Shown here piece after piece: positions 1 through 8,976 of a stretch of 64,000 bases of DNA (positions are counted from its first letter, which is position 1; each line of letters opens with the position of its first letter). The stretch lies in contig NZ_FOTY01000010.1 of NCBI RefSeq assembly GCF_900114715.1, positions 32,121-96,120 of the forward strand, written 5' to 3'. The position numbers and the translations under genes were made by a program. The stretch is from Salibacterium qingdaonense (GTDB lineage Bacteria > Bacillota > Bacilli > Bacillales > Marinococcaceae). Below the pieces are notes generated by a model. That model was not told the DNA's origin, searched no databases, and saw nothing but the letters and a program-made list of their open reading frames with translations.

Positions 1-304
1 GTACTGCTTCTTCCGAAAGAAATGAACGCAGATCTTTCATCATCTCCCGGACGGCTTTAGCCGGCACAACGAGCAGTATATAACCAGCATCTTCGGTACA
101 TGTTCGAAGATCGGTGAAAGCCTGCACCGTCCCAGGTAAATGAAAACCGGGAAGATAATGTTCATTCGTATGATGTTGATTCATTTCTTCTGCTTGATCT
201 TCTCTTCTCGTCCATAAGCGGACGTCCTGCCCATTATCGGCAAGAACAGACGCCAAAGCTGATCCCCAGCTTCCTGCTCCAATGACTGCAACCTTTTCCG
301 CCAT
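1..304 (-). CDS. gpsA: NAD(P)H-dependent glycerol-3-phosphate dehydrogenase, N-terminal part (cut by window edge)
   Basis: Reading on the minus strand from an ATG at 304, about 101 residues are visible before the window ends. They begin MAEKVAVIGAGSWGSALA, the Rossmann dinucleotide-binding loop (GxGxxG with the GAGSWG form typical of GpsA), followed by the LWTRR segment that ends the second strand. An AAAGGCGGG stretch lies just upstream of the ATG. The family reduces dihydroxyacetone phosphate to sn-glycerol 3-phosphate, the first step of phospholipid synthesis. It follows plsY and der on the same strand, as in Bacillus. The catalytic C-terminal domain lies outside the window. Confidence 0.93.
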   Translation of the reverse strand, partial: MAEKVAVIGAGSWGSALASVLADNGQDVRLWTRREDQAEEMNQHHTNEHYLPGFHLPGTVQAFTDLRTCTEDAGYILLVVPAKAVREMMKDLRSFLSEEAV

Positions 305-322
305 ATTTGCCCGCCTTTCTTA

Positions 323-967
323 TCAAGATACTTTACTGCCTATCTTATGTTCATTTCCTTTAATCAGCCGTTGAATATTACTGCGGTGCTTCCAGACAGC
401 CAGTACGCCGATGACAGCTGTCAAATAGAAATAGGAAGGCGGATGATCATAATGGAAATTAGTCAGGATAATCACTACAGGAGTAACGACAGCAAAAATG
501 AGGGAGCCAAGGGATACATACCGTGTCATAACAATCGACAATATAGCTGCAATCCCAACATATACCGCCGGGAAAAATACGAGACTGGCTACGACACCAA
601 TGGTTGTAGCCACACCTTTCCCGCCTTTAAAACCGTAGTAAACAGGCCAGTTGTGACCGGCAATCGCGGCTGCTCCGGCGAGTGCCGAAGCCACCCCCTC
701 GACTTGACCGAAAGCTGTCCATACAGGAAGTATATCTGTTATCTCAAGCAGTCGTGCTATCCAGACCGCGGCCACCCCTTTTAACACATCAAGAGAGAGA
801 ACCGTAATGGCCGAACCTTTTCCCAGCACCCTCAGTATGTTTGTTGCACCCGCATTACCGCTCCCGTGCTGGCGGATATCTATTTTTTTTATATTCCAGG
901 CGATAACATAACTGAAACTGATCGAACCTAGAAGATAAGCGATTACAATTGAAAAAATAAGTTCCAC
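323..967 (-). CDS. plsY: Glycerol-3-phosphate acyltransferase PlsY (acyl-phosphate dependent)
   Basis: This 214-residue integral membrane protein transfers the acyl group of acyl-phosphate to glycerol 3-phosphate, making lysophosphatidate. Visible family motifs are GSIS near residue 14, the HGSGNAGATN block near residues 34-43 and the GFKGGKGVATT loop near residue 113, which are the conserved PlsY signatures. About five hydrophobic segments are present. The start is a GTG at 967 preceded by AAAGGAGAATTCAA, a strong ribosome binding site. It sits between gpsA and der, so substrate production (GpsA) and use (PlsY) are adjacent. Confidence 0.96.
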   Translation of the reverse strand: MELIFSIVIAYLLGSISFSYVIAWNIKKIDIRQHGSGNAGATNILRVLGKGSAITVLSLDVLKGVAAVWIARLLEITDILPVWTAFGQVEGVASALAGAAAIAGHNWPVYYGFKGGKGVATTIGVVASLVFFPAVYVGIAAILSIVMTRYVSLGSLIFAVVTPVVIILTNFHYDHPPSYFYLTAVIGVLAVWKHRSNIQRLIKGNEHKIGSKVS

Positions 968-1000
968 TTGAATTCTCCTTTAGATGAGAAATAATACCGG

Positions 1001-2314
1001 CTAATCGCTTTTCTTTCTTGCGATGATCTTGATGGGGGTGCCTTCAAAATGAAAAGCTTCCCGCAGCCTGTTCTCCAAATAGCGGTGATAGGAAAAATGA
1101 AGAAGATCAGGGTCATTAACAAATAAAACGATGGTCGGTGGTCCAACCGCAACCTGGGTTGCATAATTGATACGCAGGCGTCTGACCCCATCAGTCGGTG
1201 TCGGATTCATAATGACAGCATCAACAATGACATCATTAAGTACGTTCGTCGGCACCCGCAGGTTATGGTTATCGGCAGCTTCTTTCACCATTGGCAGAAG
1301 ATGCTGCATGCGCTGCTTTGTAACGGCAGAGAGAAAAAGAACCGGCGCATACGGCAAAAACTGAAATCCCTCACGGATATCTTCGGTAAATCGGGACATT
1401 GTTTTATCATCTTTTTCAACGGCGTCCCATTTGTTTACGACCATCACGATGGCTCTTCCGGCGTCTTCGGCGTATCCGGCTATCTTTTTGTCCTGCTCTA
1501 GAATCCCTTCTTCTCCGTCGATAACCATCAACACGACATCCGACCGCTCAATCGCACGAAGGGCCCTCATAACGCTGTATTTTTCGGTATTTTCATACAC
1601 TTTACCTCGTTTCCGCATGCCGGCGGTATCAATCACCGCATACTCCTGCCCGTCTCTTTCAAATACCGTATCGACAGCATCCCTCGTCGTTCCCGGCATA
1701 TCACTGACAATGACGCGTTCTTCTCCCAGCACAGCGTTCACGAGGGAAGATTTGCCAACATTCGGCCGCCCTATGACTGCCATTCTAATGGTATCTTCTT
1801 CGTAATCGTCGCCTTCTACTTCGGGAAAATGGCGGAGAACCGCATCCAGCATGTCTCCCAGCCCCAGACCGTGTGATCCTGACACAGGATATACTTCCCC
1901 GAATCCGAGGCGGTAGAAATCGTAAATATCCATCTGCATCTCGAGGTTATCAATCTTGTTCACACCCACTACGACCGGTTTGTCCGTCCGAAACAAAAGG
2001 GAGGCTACTTCTTCGTCTGCTCCTGTCACTCCGTCGCGTCCATTAACGAGAAATACGATGACATCCGCTTCTTCCAATGCAATTTCCGCCTGGTGACGCA
2101 TCTGCTGGAATAACGATCCTCCACCGACATCAATGCCGCCGGTATCAATAATATTAAATTCCTGGTTCACCCATTCTGCTTTGCTGTACACTCGGTCCCT
2201 GGTGACACCAGGAACATCCTCCACAATCGCCAGTCTTTCCCCAGCCATTCGGTTAAAAATGGTGGACTTGCCGACATTCGGGCGGCCGACGATTGCAACT
2301 ACGGGTTTGGACAT
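1001..2314 (-). CDS. der: Ribosome-assembly GTPase Der (EngA)
   Basis: This 437-residue protein has two tandem GTPase domains and a C-terminal KH-like domain, the hallmark of Der, which matures the 50S subunit. Domain 1 begins with [12 protein letters not shown] near residue 9 and contains DTGG and NKID. Domain 2 repeats the pattern with [12 protein letters not shown] near residue 184, DTAGMR and NKWD. The C-terminus ([15 protein letters not shown]) is the KH-like part. I chose the ATG at 2314 ([10 protein letters not shown]) because AGAAAGGAAAG lies just upstream; an in-frame ATG nine codons earlier has no such site. Confidence 0.97.
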   Translation of the reverse strand: MSKPVVAIVGRPNVGKSTIFNRMAGERLAIVEDVPGVTRDRVYSKAEWVNQEFNIIDTGGIDVGGGSLFQQMRHQAEIALEEADVIVFLVNGRDGVTGADEEVASLLFRTDKPVVVGVNKIDNLEMQMDIYDFYRLGFGEVYPVSGSHGLGLGDMLDAVLRHFPEVEGDDYEEDTIRMAVIGRPNVGKSSLVNAVLGEERVIVSDMPGTTRDAVDTVFERDGQEYAVIDTAGMRKRGKVYENTEKYSVMRALRAIERSDVVLMVIDGEEGILEQDKKIAGYAEDAGRAIVMVVNKWDAVEKDDKTMSRFTEDIREGFQFLPYAPVLFLSAVTKQRMQHLLPMVKEAADNHNLRVPTNVLNDVIVDAVIMNPTPTDGVRRLRINYATQVAVGPPTIVLFVNDPDLLHFSYHRYLENRLREAFHFEGTPIKIIARKKSD

Positions 2315-2465
2315 TGTGCTCTTTCCTTTCTTATCGTTCACATAATGTTACATTTGTTTTTCTTCATCTTTCATTCATCAACAAATCAGACCTGCAGATG
2401 AAAAGAAGCAGGCTTCTCTCTTATTAACTGCATAAAACAGCTTACTTATTGTAGCAGATGCAGAC

Positions 2466-3065
2466 TTACCGGGGCAAACTGGATAACGTCCTGTTTTCAC
2501 TACGCTTCAGCATCTTCATCCCTTTTGCCGCCGTATCATATATATGAAGCAAAAGAATCAGAAAAAGAATGATTTTCAAAAGCAAAGGGTCTCCAAGTAT
2601 AACATTATCCGTTAAAGTTCTGAGGTGAATCCGGCTGAGTATCTCTCCGGAAGAACAGGCCGTTACAGCCATGGACACGCGCTCATGCAGAGATTTTCCG
2701 AACACAAAAAAAAGAACTGAAAAAATAGAAAGATAGGTGACGGAGTGTCCGAATAGAAATACCACGGGTTCGTACCATTCCGCCAGTCTTACTGCAGCAA
2801 ACAAGAATGCAAAAGCTGCGGAAAAATAAAAAACTCTTCTTTTTCTATCGGACGGCAAAAGAGGGAAAATCAGCAGTCCACCGGCATACAAAAGTAAAAA
2901 GGCTGGATGAACAACGATAGAAGCTGCCTGCCACTCCATGGGGAAAAGAATAATCAATACCAGAATAAAAGCGGCGGAAGTGGTTCTGTATTTATTTTTG
3001 ACTGCAAAAAAAGTCTGAATCATCCATATGTACCAAAGAATGATTAAGCAGAGAATACTATTCAT
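2466..3065 (-). CDS. yphA: YphA family membrane protein of unknown function
   Basis: This 199-residue, very hydrophobic protein has six or seven predicted membrane segments, beginning MNSILCLIILWYIWMIQ and ending with a short basic tail. I assign it to YphA from its size (B. subtilis YphA is also about 199 residues) and its place between der and fni. No catalytic motif is visible, and its function is not established. The start ATG at 3065 follows an AAGGAAAAAA stretch. About 150 bp separate it from der downstream; a weak GAAG-CCTG-CTTC hairpin followed by TTTC lies in that gap. Confidence 0.72.
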   Translation of the reverse strand: MNSILCLIILWYIWMIQTFFAVKNKYRTTSAAFILVLIILFPMEWQAASIVVHPAFLLLYAGGLLIFPLLPSDRKRRVFYFSAAFAFLFAAVRLAEWYEPVVFLFGHSVTYLSIFSVLFFVFGKSLHERVSMAVTACSSGEILSRIHLRTLTDNVILGDPLLLKIILFLILLLHIYDTAAKGMKMLKRSENRTLSSLPR

Positions 3066-3125
3066 TTTTTTCCTTTTTTTTAAGCAGTATAACCGTATTT
3101 AATGTTTTTAAAACAGGAAAAGCAT

Positions 3126-4187
3126 CTACCTGTCAATCATCCTGCGGCTGTAGGATGTTGTGTCAATGCCTCTTTCAGTAAGCCATTCTTTCGTTCTTCC
3201 TTCAACAACAACCGGTACTCTTTTCAATTCGGAAATGGTAGATGCTCCTGTGGCAGCCATCACCATTTTCAGCTCATCCATACATTGATGCAGAAATGCT
3301 TCAGCCTGCTTTTGCCCCCCGCTTTTTAATGCCGAAAGAACCGTACCGGCCAGAGCAGCTGCATCTGCACCGAGAGCAATGGCTTTGGCCGCTTCCACCC
3401 CGTTACGAATTCCTCCGGAGCCTGTTATTGAAAGGGTATGTCGAACGGATGCAGCTTCTGCAATCGATGATGCTGTAGAAATACCCCATTCATCAAAAAA
3501 AGAGAGGTGCTGTTCGCGCCGTTGATTTTCAATCCTGGAGAAATTAGTGCCGCCGTGGCCGCCTACATCCACAATCGCTGCTCCGGTGTGTTCGAGTACT
3601 TTTATGTTCTCTGCACTCATTCCAAATCCTGTTTCTTTCACTATAACCGGAATGTCGAGTGCCTGGACGGTTTGCTGTATACGGTCAACAGCCCCTCTGA
3701 AGTCGCGGTCACCTTCAGGCATCACAAGTTCCTGAATAACATTCAGATGAATTTGAAGGGCATCAGCTTCAAGCATCTCTACAGCTTTCACCGCGTGCTC
3801 CGGTGTCAGTTCACTACCCAGGTTCGCAAATACACGACCGTTTGGATAATTAGCACGCACCGTTTCAAACGTGTACCGCTCCTGTTCATCTATGACAGCT
3901 CCCATCTGGGACCCCACAGCCATAGCTGCACCCGTTTCGGCGGCAGCCAGGGCCAGAGAACGATTAATGTATTCTGTCTCTGATCCACCGCCTCCGGTCA
4001 TCGCATTAATAATAAACGGCGAACTTAAAGAAAGTCCGCCGATTATTACAGATACATCGATTTCCGAAACAGAAGTTTCAGGTAAGCTGTTATGAACGAA
4101 ACGGATGTCATCCAGACTGTTCCAGGAAGGCATTCCTGTAGATAAAGCGTATTGAATGTGATCCTTTTTCCGATCAGATCTTGTCAC
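3126..4187 (-). CDS. fni: Type 2 isopentenyl-diphosphate delta-isomerase (FMN-dependent)
   Basis: This 353-residue TIM-barrel flavoenzyme interconverts isopentenyl and dimethylallyl diphosphate for isoprenoid synthesis. Seen in order: an RKKDHI N-terminal motif, NAMTGG near residue 62, HLNVIQE near residue 147, VKETGFGMS near residue 183, the VDVGGHGGTNF substrate/FMN loop and the SGGIRNG phosphate-binding segment. These are IDI-2 signatures. The start is GTG at 4187, with AGGAGCCGGGTAGC upstream. It sits between the S1-protein gene and yphA, as in B. subtilis (ypgA). Confidence 0.96.
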   Translation of the reverse strand: MTRSDRKKDHIQYALSTGMPSWNSLDDIRFVHNSLPETSVSEIDVSVIIGGLSLSSPFIINAMTGGGGSETEYINRSLALAAAETGAAMAVGSQMGAVIDEQERYTFETVRANYPNGRVFANLGSELTPEHAVKAVEMLEADALQIHLNVIQELVMPEGDRDFRGAVDRIQQTVQALDIPVIVKETGFGMSAENIKVLEHTGAAIVDVGGHGGTNFSRIENQRREQHLSFFDEWGISTASSIAEAASVRHTLSITGSGGIRNGVEAAKAIALGADAAALAGTVLSALKSGGQKQAEAFLHQCMDELKMVMAATGASTISELKRVPVVVEGRTKEWLTERGIDTTSYSRRMIDR

Positions 4188-4199
4188 GCTACCCGGCTC

Positions 4200-5354
4200 C
4201 TATTCCTTATACTTTTTGAGTTGATCTCCAATCATATCTCCAAGTGAGAATCCGGAATGATCTTCCTCCGGTGCTTCATACTCTTCCTGAACTTTTGGAT
4301 TAGGAGTATCTTCTCTTTCAAGTTCCCGAATGCTGAGGGAGATACGTTGTTCAGCCGGATTAATGTCCAGTATTTTCACGTTAACCGCCTGACCTTCTTC
4401 CAGTACTTCACTTGGTGTTCCGATATGACGGTTGGCAATTTGGGAAATGTGAACAAGACCTTCCACTCCGGGAGCAACTTCAACAAAAGCTCCGAAAGAT
4501 ACAAGACGTTTAACCTGTCCCTCGATAATGTCGCCTGCTTCCATCTGTCCATCAATTGTTGTCCATGGTCCCGGAAGCGTCTCTTTAATGGAGAGCGAAA
4601 CCCGCTCGCTTTCCGAATCTACTGCAAGAATCTTGACGTCAATTTCATCGCCCTCATTCACAATTTCTCCCGGTGATTCTACTCTGTGATGAGCCATCTG
4701 GGAAATGTGAACAAGGCCGTCTACGCCGCCGATATCTACGAAAGCGCCAAAATCAGTGAGACGCTGCACGGTGCCTTTAACAACATCACCGACCTGAAGA
4801 TTTTCCAGCAGCTCTTTCTTCTGCTGATCAGCTTCATCATCCAGCACCGCCCGCTGGGAAAGAATGAGCTTGTTGTCTTCCGGATCGATTTCAGCAATTT
4901 TCAGGCGCAGGGTACGGCCTTTGTAATCACTGAAGTCTTCCACAAAGTGGCGTTCCACAAGAGAAGCAGGGATAAATCCGCGGACGCCGAGATCAACAAC
5001 CAGACCTCCTTTTACTACTTCCGCTACTTCTGCTTCGAGAATGTCACCGTTATTGAACTTTTCCTGGAGTTCTCCCCAAGCTTTATCAGCGAGTGCTGCG
5101 CGGCGCGAAAGGACCAGTTCATCATCTTCAACTTTCGTCACCTTGCACTGCAGTTCATCATCTTCCTGCAGGATGTCGTCCACTTTTTCCACGTGAAGAC
5201 TGGACAACTCACTTATCGGAATAACAGCATCCACTTTATAACCTGCATCCGCATAAGCCTGTTTTTCTTCCACTTTGGTGATTTTCGCGTTTACGATATC
5301 ACCAACATGCAGTTCATTCATTCCGGCCATCTCATTATTCATTTCGTCAACCAT
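4200..5354 (-). CDS. ypfD: S1 RNA-binding domain protein (30S ribosomal protein S1 homologue)
   Basis: This 384-residue protein contains four consecutive S1 (OB-fold) domains, at roughly residues 15-85, 103-170, 188-258 and 273-343. The third and fourth carry the near-identical FGAFVDIGG/VDGLVHISQ and FGAFVEVAP/VEGLVHISQ cores. E. coli S1 has six domains; the four-domain form is normal in Firmicutes, where it is linked to mRNA binding and is not essential in B. subtilis. ATG at 5354 follows GGAGGCAGAAGTCA. The acidic tail ends in a lysine-rich QLKKYKE. Confidence 0.9.
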   Translation of the reverse strand: MVDEMNNEMAGMNELHVGDIVNAKITKVEEKQAYADAGYKVDAVIPISELSSLHVEKVDDILQEDDELQCKVTKVEDDELVLSRRAALADKAWGELQEKFNNGDILEAEVAEVVKGGLVVDLGVRGFIPASLVERHFVEDFSDYKGRTLRLKIAEIDPEDNKLILSQRAVLDDEADQQKKELLENLQVGDVVKGTVQRLTDFGAFVDIGGVDGLVHISQMAHHRVESPGEIVNEGDEIDVKILAVDSESERVSLSIKETLPGPWTTIDGQMEAGDIIEGQVKRLVSFGAFVEVAPGVEGLVHISQIANRHIGTPSEVLEEGQAVNVKILDINPAEQRISLSIRELEREDTPNPKVQEEYEAPEEDHSGFSLGDMIGDQLKKYKE

Positions 5355-5406
5355 TGACTTCTGCCTCCTTCACTGTCCTCAGGGAACTTCAAACTAAATA
5401 TTTTTT

Positions 5407-5430
5407 AAATTCTTTCGGAAGAAAGAATTT
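5407..5430. other. Inverted repeat between plsC and the S1-protein gene
   Basis: A perfect 10-bp inverted repeat (AAATTCTTTC, loop GGAA, GAAAGAATTT) sits in the 100-bp gap between plsC and ypfD. In the minus-strand transcript it is followed by a run of A, not U, so it is not a classical intrinsic terminator for these genes. It could slow polymerase or protect an mRNA end. Function unknown. Confidence 0.45.
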
Positions 5431-5454
5431 GTTCCTGTGTTAACGCGCAGGTTA

Positions 5455-6048
5455 TTACCCGCTTTTTTCCATATGTTCTTTTTTAAGACCACGGATCTGC
5501 TCCATGATCGTTTCGGTGGCCTCCGCAGCATCCGCCTTTTTCTCACGCATAGAGTCCATATCCACCGGTGGTCCGTAAATGATTGTTATACGGCCGAACA
5601 GCTTATAAGACCCGACGATGACAACAGGAACGACAGCGGCTTTTGACCGCAGGGCAAAAAAGCCTGATCCTGCAAGCCCGCTTCTGATTTCCCCCGTCCT
5701 ACTCCTTGTACCCTCAGGAAAAAGGCACAAAACATGTCCTTCTTCAAGAAGTCCAAGGCCTTTTTTCAACGCCCGCCGGTCACTGCTCCCACGCTTCACC
5801 GGAAAAGCTCCAACCCTTGTCAGAACAGCGTTTACCAGCTTTTTTTCAAACAGTTCCTCTTTCGCCATAAAGGTCATGGAGCGTGACATAAACGATCCAA
5901 GCAGTGTAGGGTCAAGATTGCTGATGTGATTAGAGCATAAAAGAACAGGGCCTGTTTCCGGAATGTTCTCCCGGCCTACGACACGGACTCTCATAAACAG
6001 AGAAAAAAACGTGCGGAATAATGCTCTCCCAATACGGTAAAGGCTCAT
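5455..6048 (-). CDS. plsC: 1-acyl-sn-glycerol-3-phosphate acyltransferase
   Basis: This 197-residue membrane-associated acyltransferase converts lysophosphatidate to phosphatidate, the step after PlsY. The four family blocks are visible: NHISNLDP (the catalytic NHX4D) near residue 40, KRGSSDRRAL, the FPEGTRSR substrate block near residue 110, and VPVVIVGS near residue 141. One N-terminal hydrophobic segment would anchor it. The start ATGA at 6048 overlaps the cmk stop region by 4 bp, implying translational coupling. This cmk-plsC pairing is common in Bacilli. Confidence 0.95.
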   Translation of the reverse strand: MSLYRIGRALFRTFFSLFMRVRVVGRENIPETGPVLLCSNHISNLDPTLLGSFMSRSMTFMAKEELFEKKLVNAVLTRVGAFPVKRGSSDRRALKKGLGLLEEGHVLCLFPEGTRSRTGEIRSGLAGSGFFALRSKAAVVPVVIVGSYKLFGRITIIYGPPVDMDSMREKKADAAEATETIMEQIRGLKKEHMEKSG

Positions 6049-6722
6049 ATCTCATGAATCCTTTCCCTGGCCATTTCACATATCTCAGCCGCCGCCTCTT
6101 CAGCGGATAGGTCTGTCGTATCAACCTTGACAGCGTCATCAGCCTGGACGAGTGGAGAAATGTCTCTGCCTGCGTCTTTTTCATCCCGGGCTTGAATGTC
6201 TTTCATCATCATCTGGAGATCAGAAGATATTCCCTTTTCCACATTCTCAAGATGACGCCGTCTCGCCCGTTCTTCAACTGAGGCGGATAAAAAAACTTTC
6301 AACTCCGCGTGTGGAAGAACTGTAGTACCGATGTCACGACCGTCAAGAACAGCTCCACGATTCTGTGCCAGTTCCTGCTGTTTTTTTACCATCTGCCTGC
6401 GCACTTTTGCGTGGGCCGAAACATCCGATACGGCAGCGGTTACGTCATTGGAGCGGATCGCAGAGGTTACTTCCTCTCCATCTACGAAGACCCTGTTCCC
6501 TTCCGGGGATGGCAACAGTTCAATATCTGTCTTTTTTAATAACACGGAAATCCCTTCTTCATCCTGAATATCCACGTTATGATGAATAGCATTCCAGGTT
6601 AATGCCCGGTACATCGCACCGGTGTCGATGTAGACATATTGTAATTGTGAGGCTGCGGTTCTTGCCACTGTACTTTTTCCGGCCCCGGCAGGGCCATCAA
6701 TTGCGATGTTAATCTTGTTCAT
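6045..6722 (-). CDS. cmk: Cytidylate kinase
   Basis: This 225-residue enzyme phosphorylates CMP and dCMP with ATP. The P-loop GPAGAGKST is at about residue 11, followed by IDTGAMYRALTW, the DGRDIGT segment (CMP binding) near residue 104 and the lid region RARRRHLE near residue 132. The ATG at 6722 (MNKINIAIDGP) has GAGGTGCTCT upstream and gives the usual family length; a longer reading frame extends upstream but lacks a ribosome site. Confidence 0.96.
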   Translation of the reverse strand: MNKINIAIDGPAGAGKSTVARTAASQLQYVYIDTGAMYRALTWNAIHHNVDIQDEEGISVLLKKTDIELLPSPEGNRVFVDGEEVTSAIRSNDVTAAVSDVSAHAKVRRQMVKKQQELAQNRGAVLDGRDIGTTVLPHAELKVFLSASVEERARRRHLENVEKGISSDLQMMMKDIQARDEKDAGRDISPLVQADDAVKVDTTDLSAEEAAAEICEMARERIHEI

Positions 6723-6829
6723 AGAGCACCTCGATGTTACAATATGTACTTCTTTGCTGTGAACAATGGATAGTACCATTGCTGGTGGTAACATTCTTAG
6801 ATTATCATATCACAAAGCGTTGAACAAAT

Positions 6830-7522
6830 CTAATGATTCCGGCTGTTTATGTGTTTTCGTGCCTGAAGCTGCTGTTCGAAACAATACTTAATTATCAGCT
6901 GTCTATCTCCATCACTTATATTATCAAACCGCAGAGAACATCTGTCTTTGGCCGCACCTTCTGCCTCCATAATCCGCACGACACTACAGGAAAGATGCAG
7001 GTAATGTATACCACCTTCGGCCGTGTGCAGTACCACCCATGCGTTAATCATATCCTCTTGATTTAGTCCATGGCCGGCGGGCAATAAGACAGCCATACCT
7101 CCTCCACTGATGTCGATTGTGGAAGAAACAAACGGGAGAACTTCTGATTTCTGCGGATATACAGCAGCATCAAGCGCCGTGTTAATTCTAACATAATTTC
7201 TTCGTTGAACCCTGATGTAGCAGTCTCTTCCAGGGTCGGTCAACAGAATGGATCTTACCTGCCCCTGTTTTCTTCCCTTCACTTCCGTTTCAAATGTGTA
7301 CACTGCTTCATCTTTTCCAATAAACCAGGCGCTGAGCTCCACCCCTTCCAAAAAAAACCCGGTCCGTCCGGTTTCAGCGTTGACGGGGGGATCCACGACA
7401 AAAAGGCCGTTATCATAGTCAATCAGTTTACAACGGTACGTTTTGACTTCCGAACTGCCCCGCTCCAGAGACGCATGTACCTCTTCAAGTTCAAGATGGA
7501 TGGTATCACCGATATTTATCAT
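6830..7522 (-). CDS. motI: PilZ-domain c-di-GMP receptor of the MotI/YpfA (DgrA) type, flagellar brake
   Basis: This 230-residue protein has an N-terminal YcgR-like domain (about 1-100) and a PilZ domain (about 105-220). The c-di-GMP motifs are intact: RRNYVR (RxxxR) near residue 109 and DISGGGMAV (DxSxxG) near residue 138. In B. subtilis the homologue MotI binds c-di-GMP and acts as a clutch on the stator MotA. ATG at 7522 follows GGGAGGGCAATAT. It precedes cmk by about 107 bp, as in B. subtilis (ypfA). Confidence 0.88.
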   Translation of the reverse strand: MINIGDTIHLELEEVHASLERGSSEVKTYRCKLIDYDNGLFVVDPPVNAETGRTGFFLEGVELSAWFIGKDEAVYTFETEVKGRKQGQVRSILLTDPGRDCYIRVQRRNYVRINTALDAAVYPQKSEVLPFVSSTIDISGGGMAVLLPAGHGLNQEDMINAWVVLHTAEGGIHYLHLSCSVVRIMEAEGAAKDRCSLRFDNISDGDRQLIIKYCFEQQLQARKHINSRNH

Positions 7523-7563
7523 ATATTGCCCTCCCTGTAACGGTGCTTCCAGTAATAACGGGA

Positions 7564-7591
7564 AAAGAAGAAGCATTCATGCTTCTTCTTT
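7564..7591 (-). terminator. Hairpin downstream of ypeB, probable terminator of sleB-ypeB
   Basis: A perfect 13-bp inverted repeat (AAAGAAGAAGCAT, 2-nt centre, ATGCTTCTTCTTT) follows the ypeB stop by about 20 bp on the minus strand. The pyrimidine-rich descending arm TTCTTCTTTTCC stands in for a U-tract. It separates the forespore genes from motI-cmk. Confidence 0.65.
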
Positions 7592-7611
7592 GAACGTTTC
7601 CCATATTTCTC

Positions 7612-8961
7612 TTACATGGTATCATATACCGGTTCGGCATGCTTCATTTTTTCCACTTTTTCTTCTTTTCCAGTTTCCGCATTTATATAAATGGTGTAGG
7701 TGTCATTATTAATGGTCCCAAAAAACTCGTAGCAGAATACTTCATCACCGTTTTCTGTTTCAATAACCGCTTTCTGTCGTTCTTTCACTTCTACTTTCGG
7801 ATTTAGTTTCTGTTCGGCTTCCCCTTCGGTTATTGCCGGCTTCAGGGTTCCGCGTTCTTTTTTATTGATTAGATGTTCAGCTCCCTTAAAGCCGACAATT
7901 TCCCCGTCATCAAGTGCAGCCTCCACATAAACCGTCTCCGGATATATCTTCACCCCATTGATGACAGGTGCGAATTGAAAGGTACCGATGGAATCATACT
8001 GATTCCCTTCCATCATCTCCATATTCTTAAAACCATTTCGTTCCAGAAACGCATGGGCTTTCTGCGAGGCTTTATTCAAGCTGATTTCCTGTTCATCTAC
8101 CGGTCTCGCCTGTAAGAACCAGAGAGGATGTCCACCCTTTTTTGTCATATCCATGTAAATAATGTCTTCGCCTTCGGGTTCTTCCATCGTCATCGTATAA
8201 CCTTCGTATGCTGATCCCGGCTCAAGCTCTGATATTTCCACTTTCATGGAATCGGGGATTTGTAGAAATTGTTTTGCTTTTTTTGCTGCCTGTTCTTTGT
8301 TGATTGGTTTCCCTTCTATTTTCTCAGCTATCTGTTTATCAACAGCAGGATGGATTGGATCGTCAGGAGCAGCGCCTGATTCTCTGAATCCTTTTGCCTT
8401 GCCGTCGATCGTCTGAAAACCATTTGCAATGGAATTATCCATTGGACTTCCGTTTTCTGCCATCGTTTCTTCCGCTTCTGTCCATTTTAACTGATTTTTA
8501 AGAGAAGAAGCTTGTAATCGGCGCAGGTCGTTTTTAATTTCACCGGACTGCTCATAATATCGTTGAAGCTTCTCATATTCTTTGCTGGATAAAGGTTTTT
8601 GGCCAAGATCCCGCACCGTTGTTTCATAACTGAAATCTCCTATTTTATTCAGCAGTTCCTCCGTATCATGAAGAGCCATCATACCAATTGGAAGCTGTCC
8701 TAATTCACTGCGCGCCATCTCAGAAATCCTCCACACTTCAGCGAGGGAGCCTGACAGTTGATTTTTTGAGTTCATTGCAAGCGTCGTGCCGACTTTGTCC
8801 TGAAGCTCGTCTAAATGAAAGGTTAAATCGTGAAAGGCGCGTTGGTAGTTATTCTCGTTTTCGATCCGGAGTGCCTCATTCTGCTCTGCCTGACCGGCCC
8901 CCCAAAATCCGGTACTGATTAAAGCCACTCCCAGAACTCCTATAATGATGTTACGTATCAC
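7612..8961 (-). CDS. ypeB: Germination protein YpeB (SleB partner)
   Basis: This 449-residue protein starts with a single hydrophobic segment (residues 1-22), followed by a long helical region and three PepSY-like repeats in the C-terminal half, the last ending in YTIYINAETGKEEKVEKM. In B. subtilis YpeB stabilises the cortex-lytic enzyme SleB in the dormant spore; each needs the other. The start is GTG at 8961, preceded by GGAGGTGAAAAACG. Only 15 bp separate it from the sleB stop, consistent with one forespore operon. Confidence 0.95.
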   Translation of the reverse strand: MIRNIIIGVLGVALISTGFWGAGQAEQNEALRIENENNYQRAFHDLTFHLDELQDKVGTTLAMNSKNQLSGSLAEVWRISEMARSELGQLPIGMMALHDTEELLNKIGDFSYETTVRDLGQKPLSSKEYEKLQRYYEQSGEIKNDLRRLQASSLKNQLKWTEAEETMAENGSPMDNSIANGFQTIDGKAKGFRESGAAPDDPIHPAVDKQIAEKIEGKPINKEQAAKKAKQFLQIPDSMKVEISELEPGSAYEGYTMTMEEPEGEDIIYMDMTKKGGHPLWFLQARPVDEQEISLNKASQKAHAFLERNGFKNMEMMEGNQYDSIGTFQFAPVINGVKIYPETVYVEAALDDGEIVGFKGAEHLINKKERGTLKPAITEGEAEQKLNPKVEVKERQKAVIETENGDEVFCYEFFGTINNDTYTIYINAETGKEEKVEKMKHAEPVYDTM

Positions 8962-8976
8962 CGTTTTTCACCTCCA

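Noticed and set aside
5407..5430. Reading the plsC-ypfD inverted repeat as a terminator
   Set aside because: In the minus transcript it is followed by A residues, not U; listed only as an inverted repeat.
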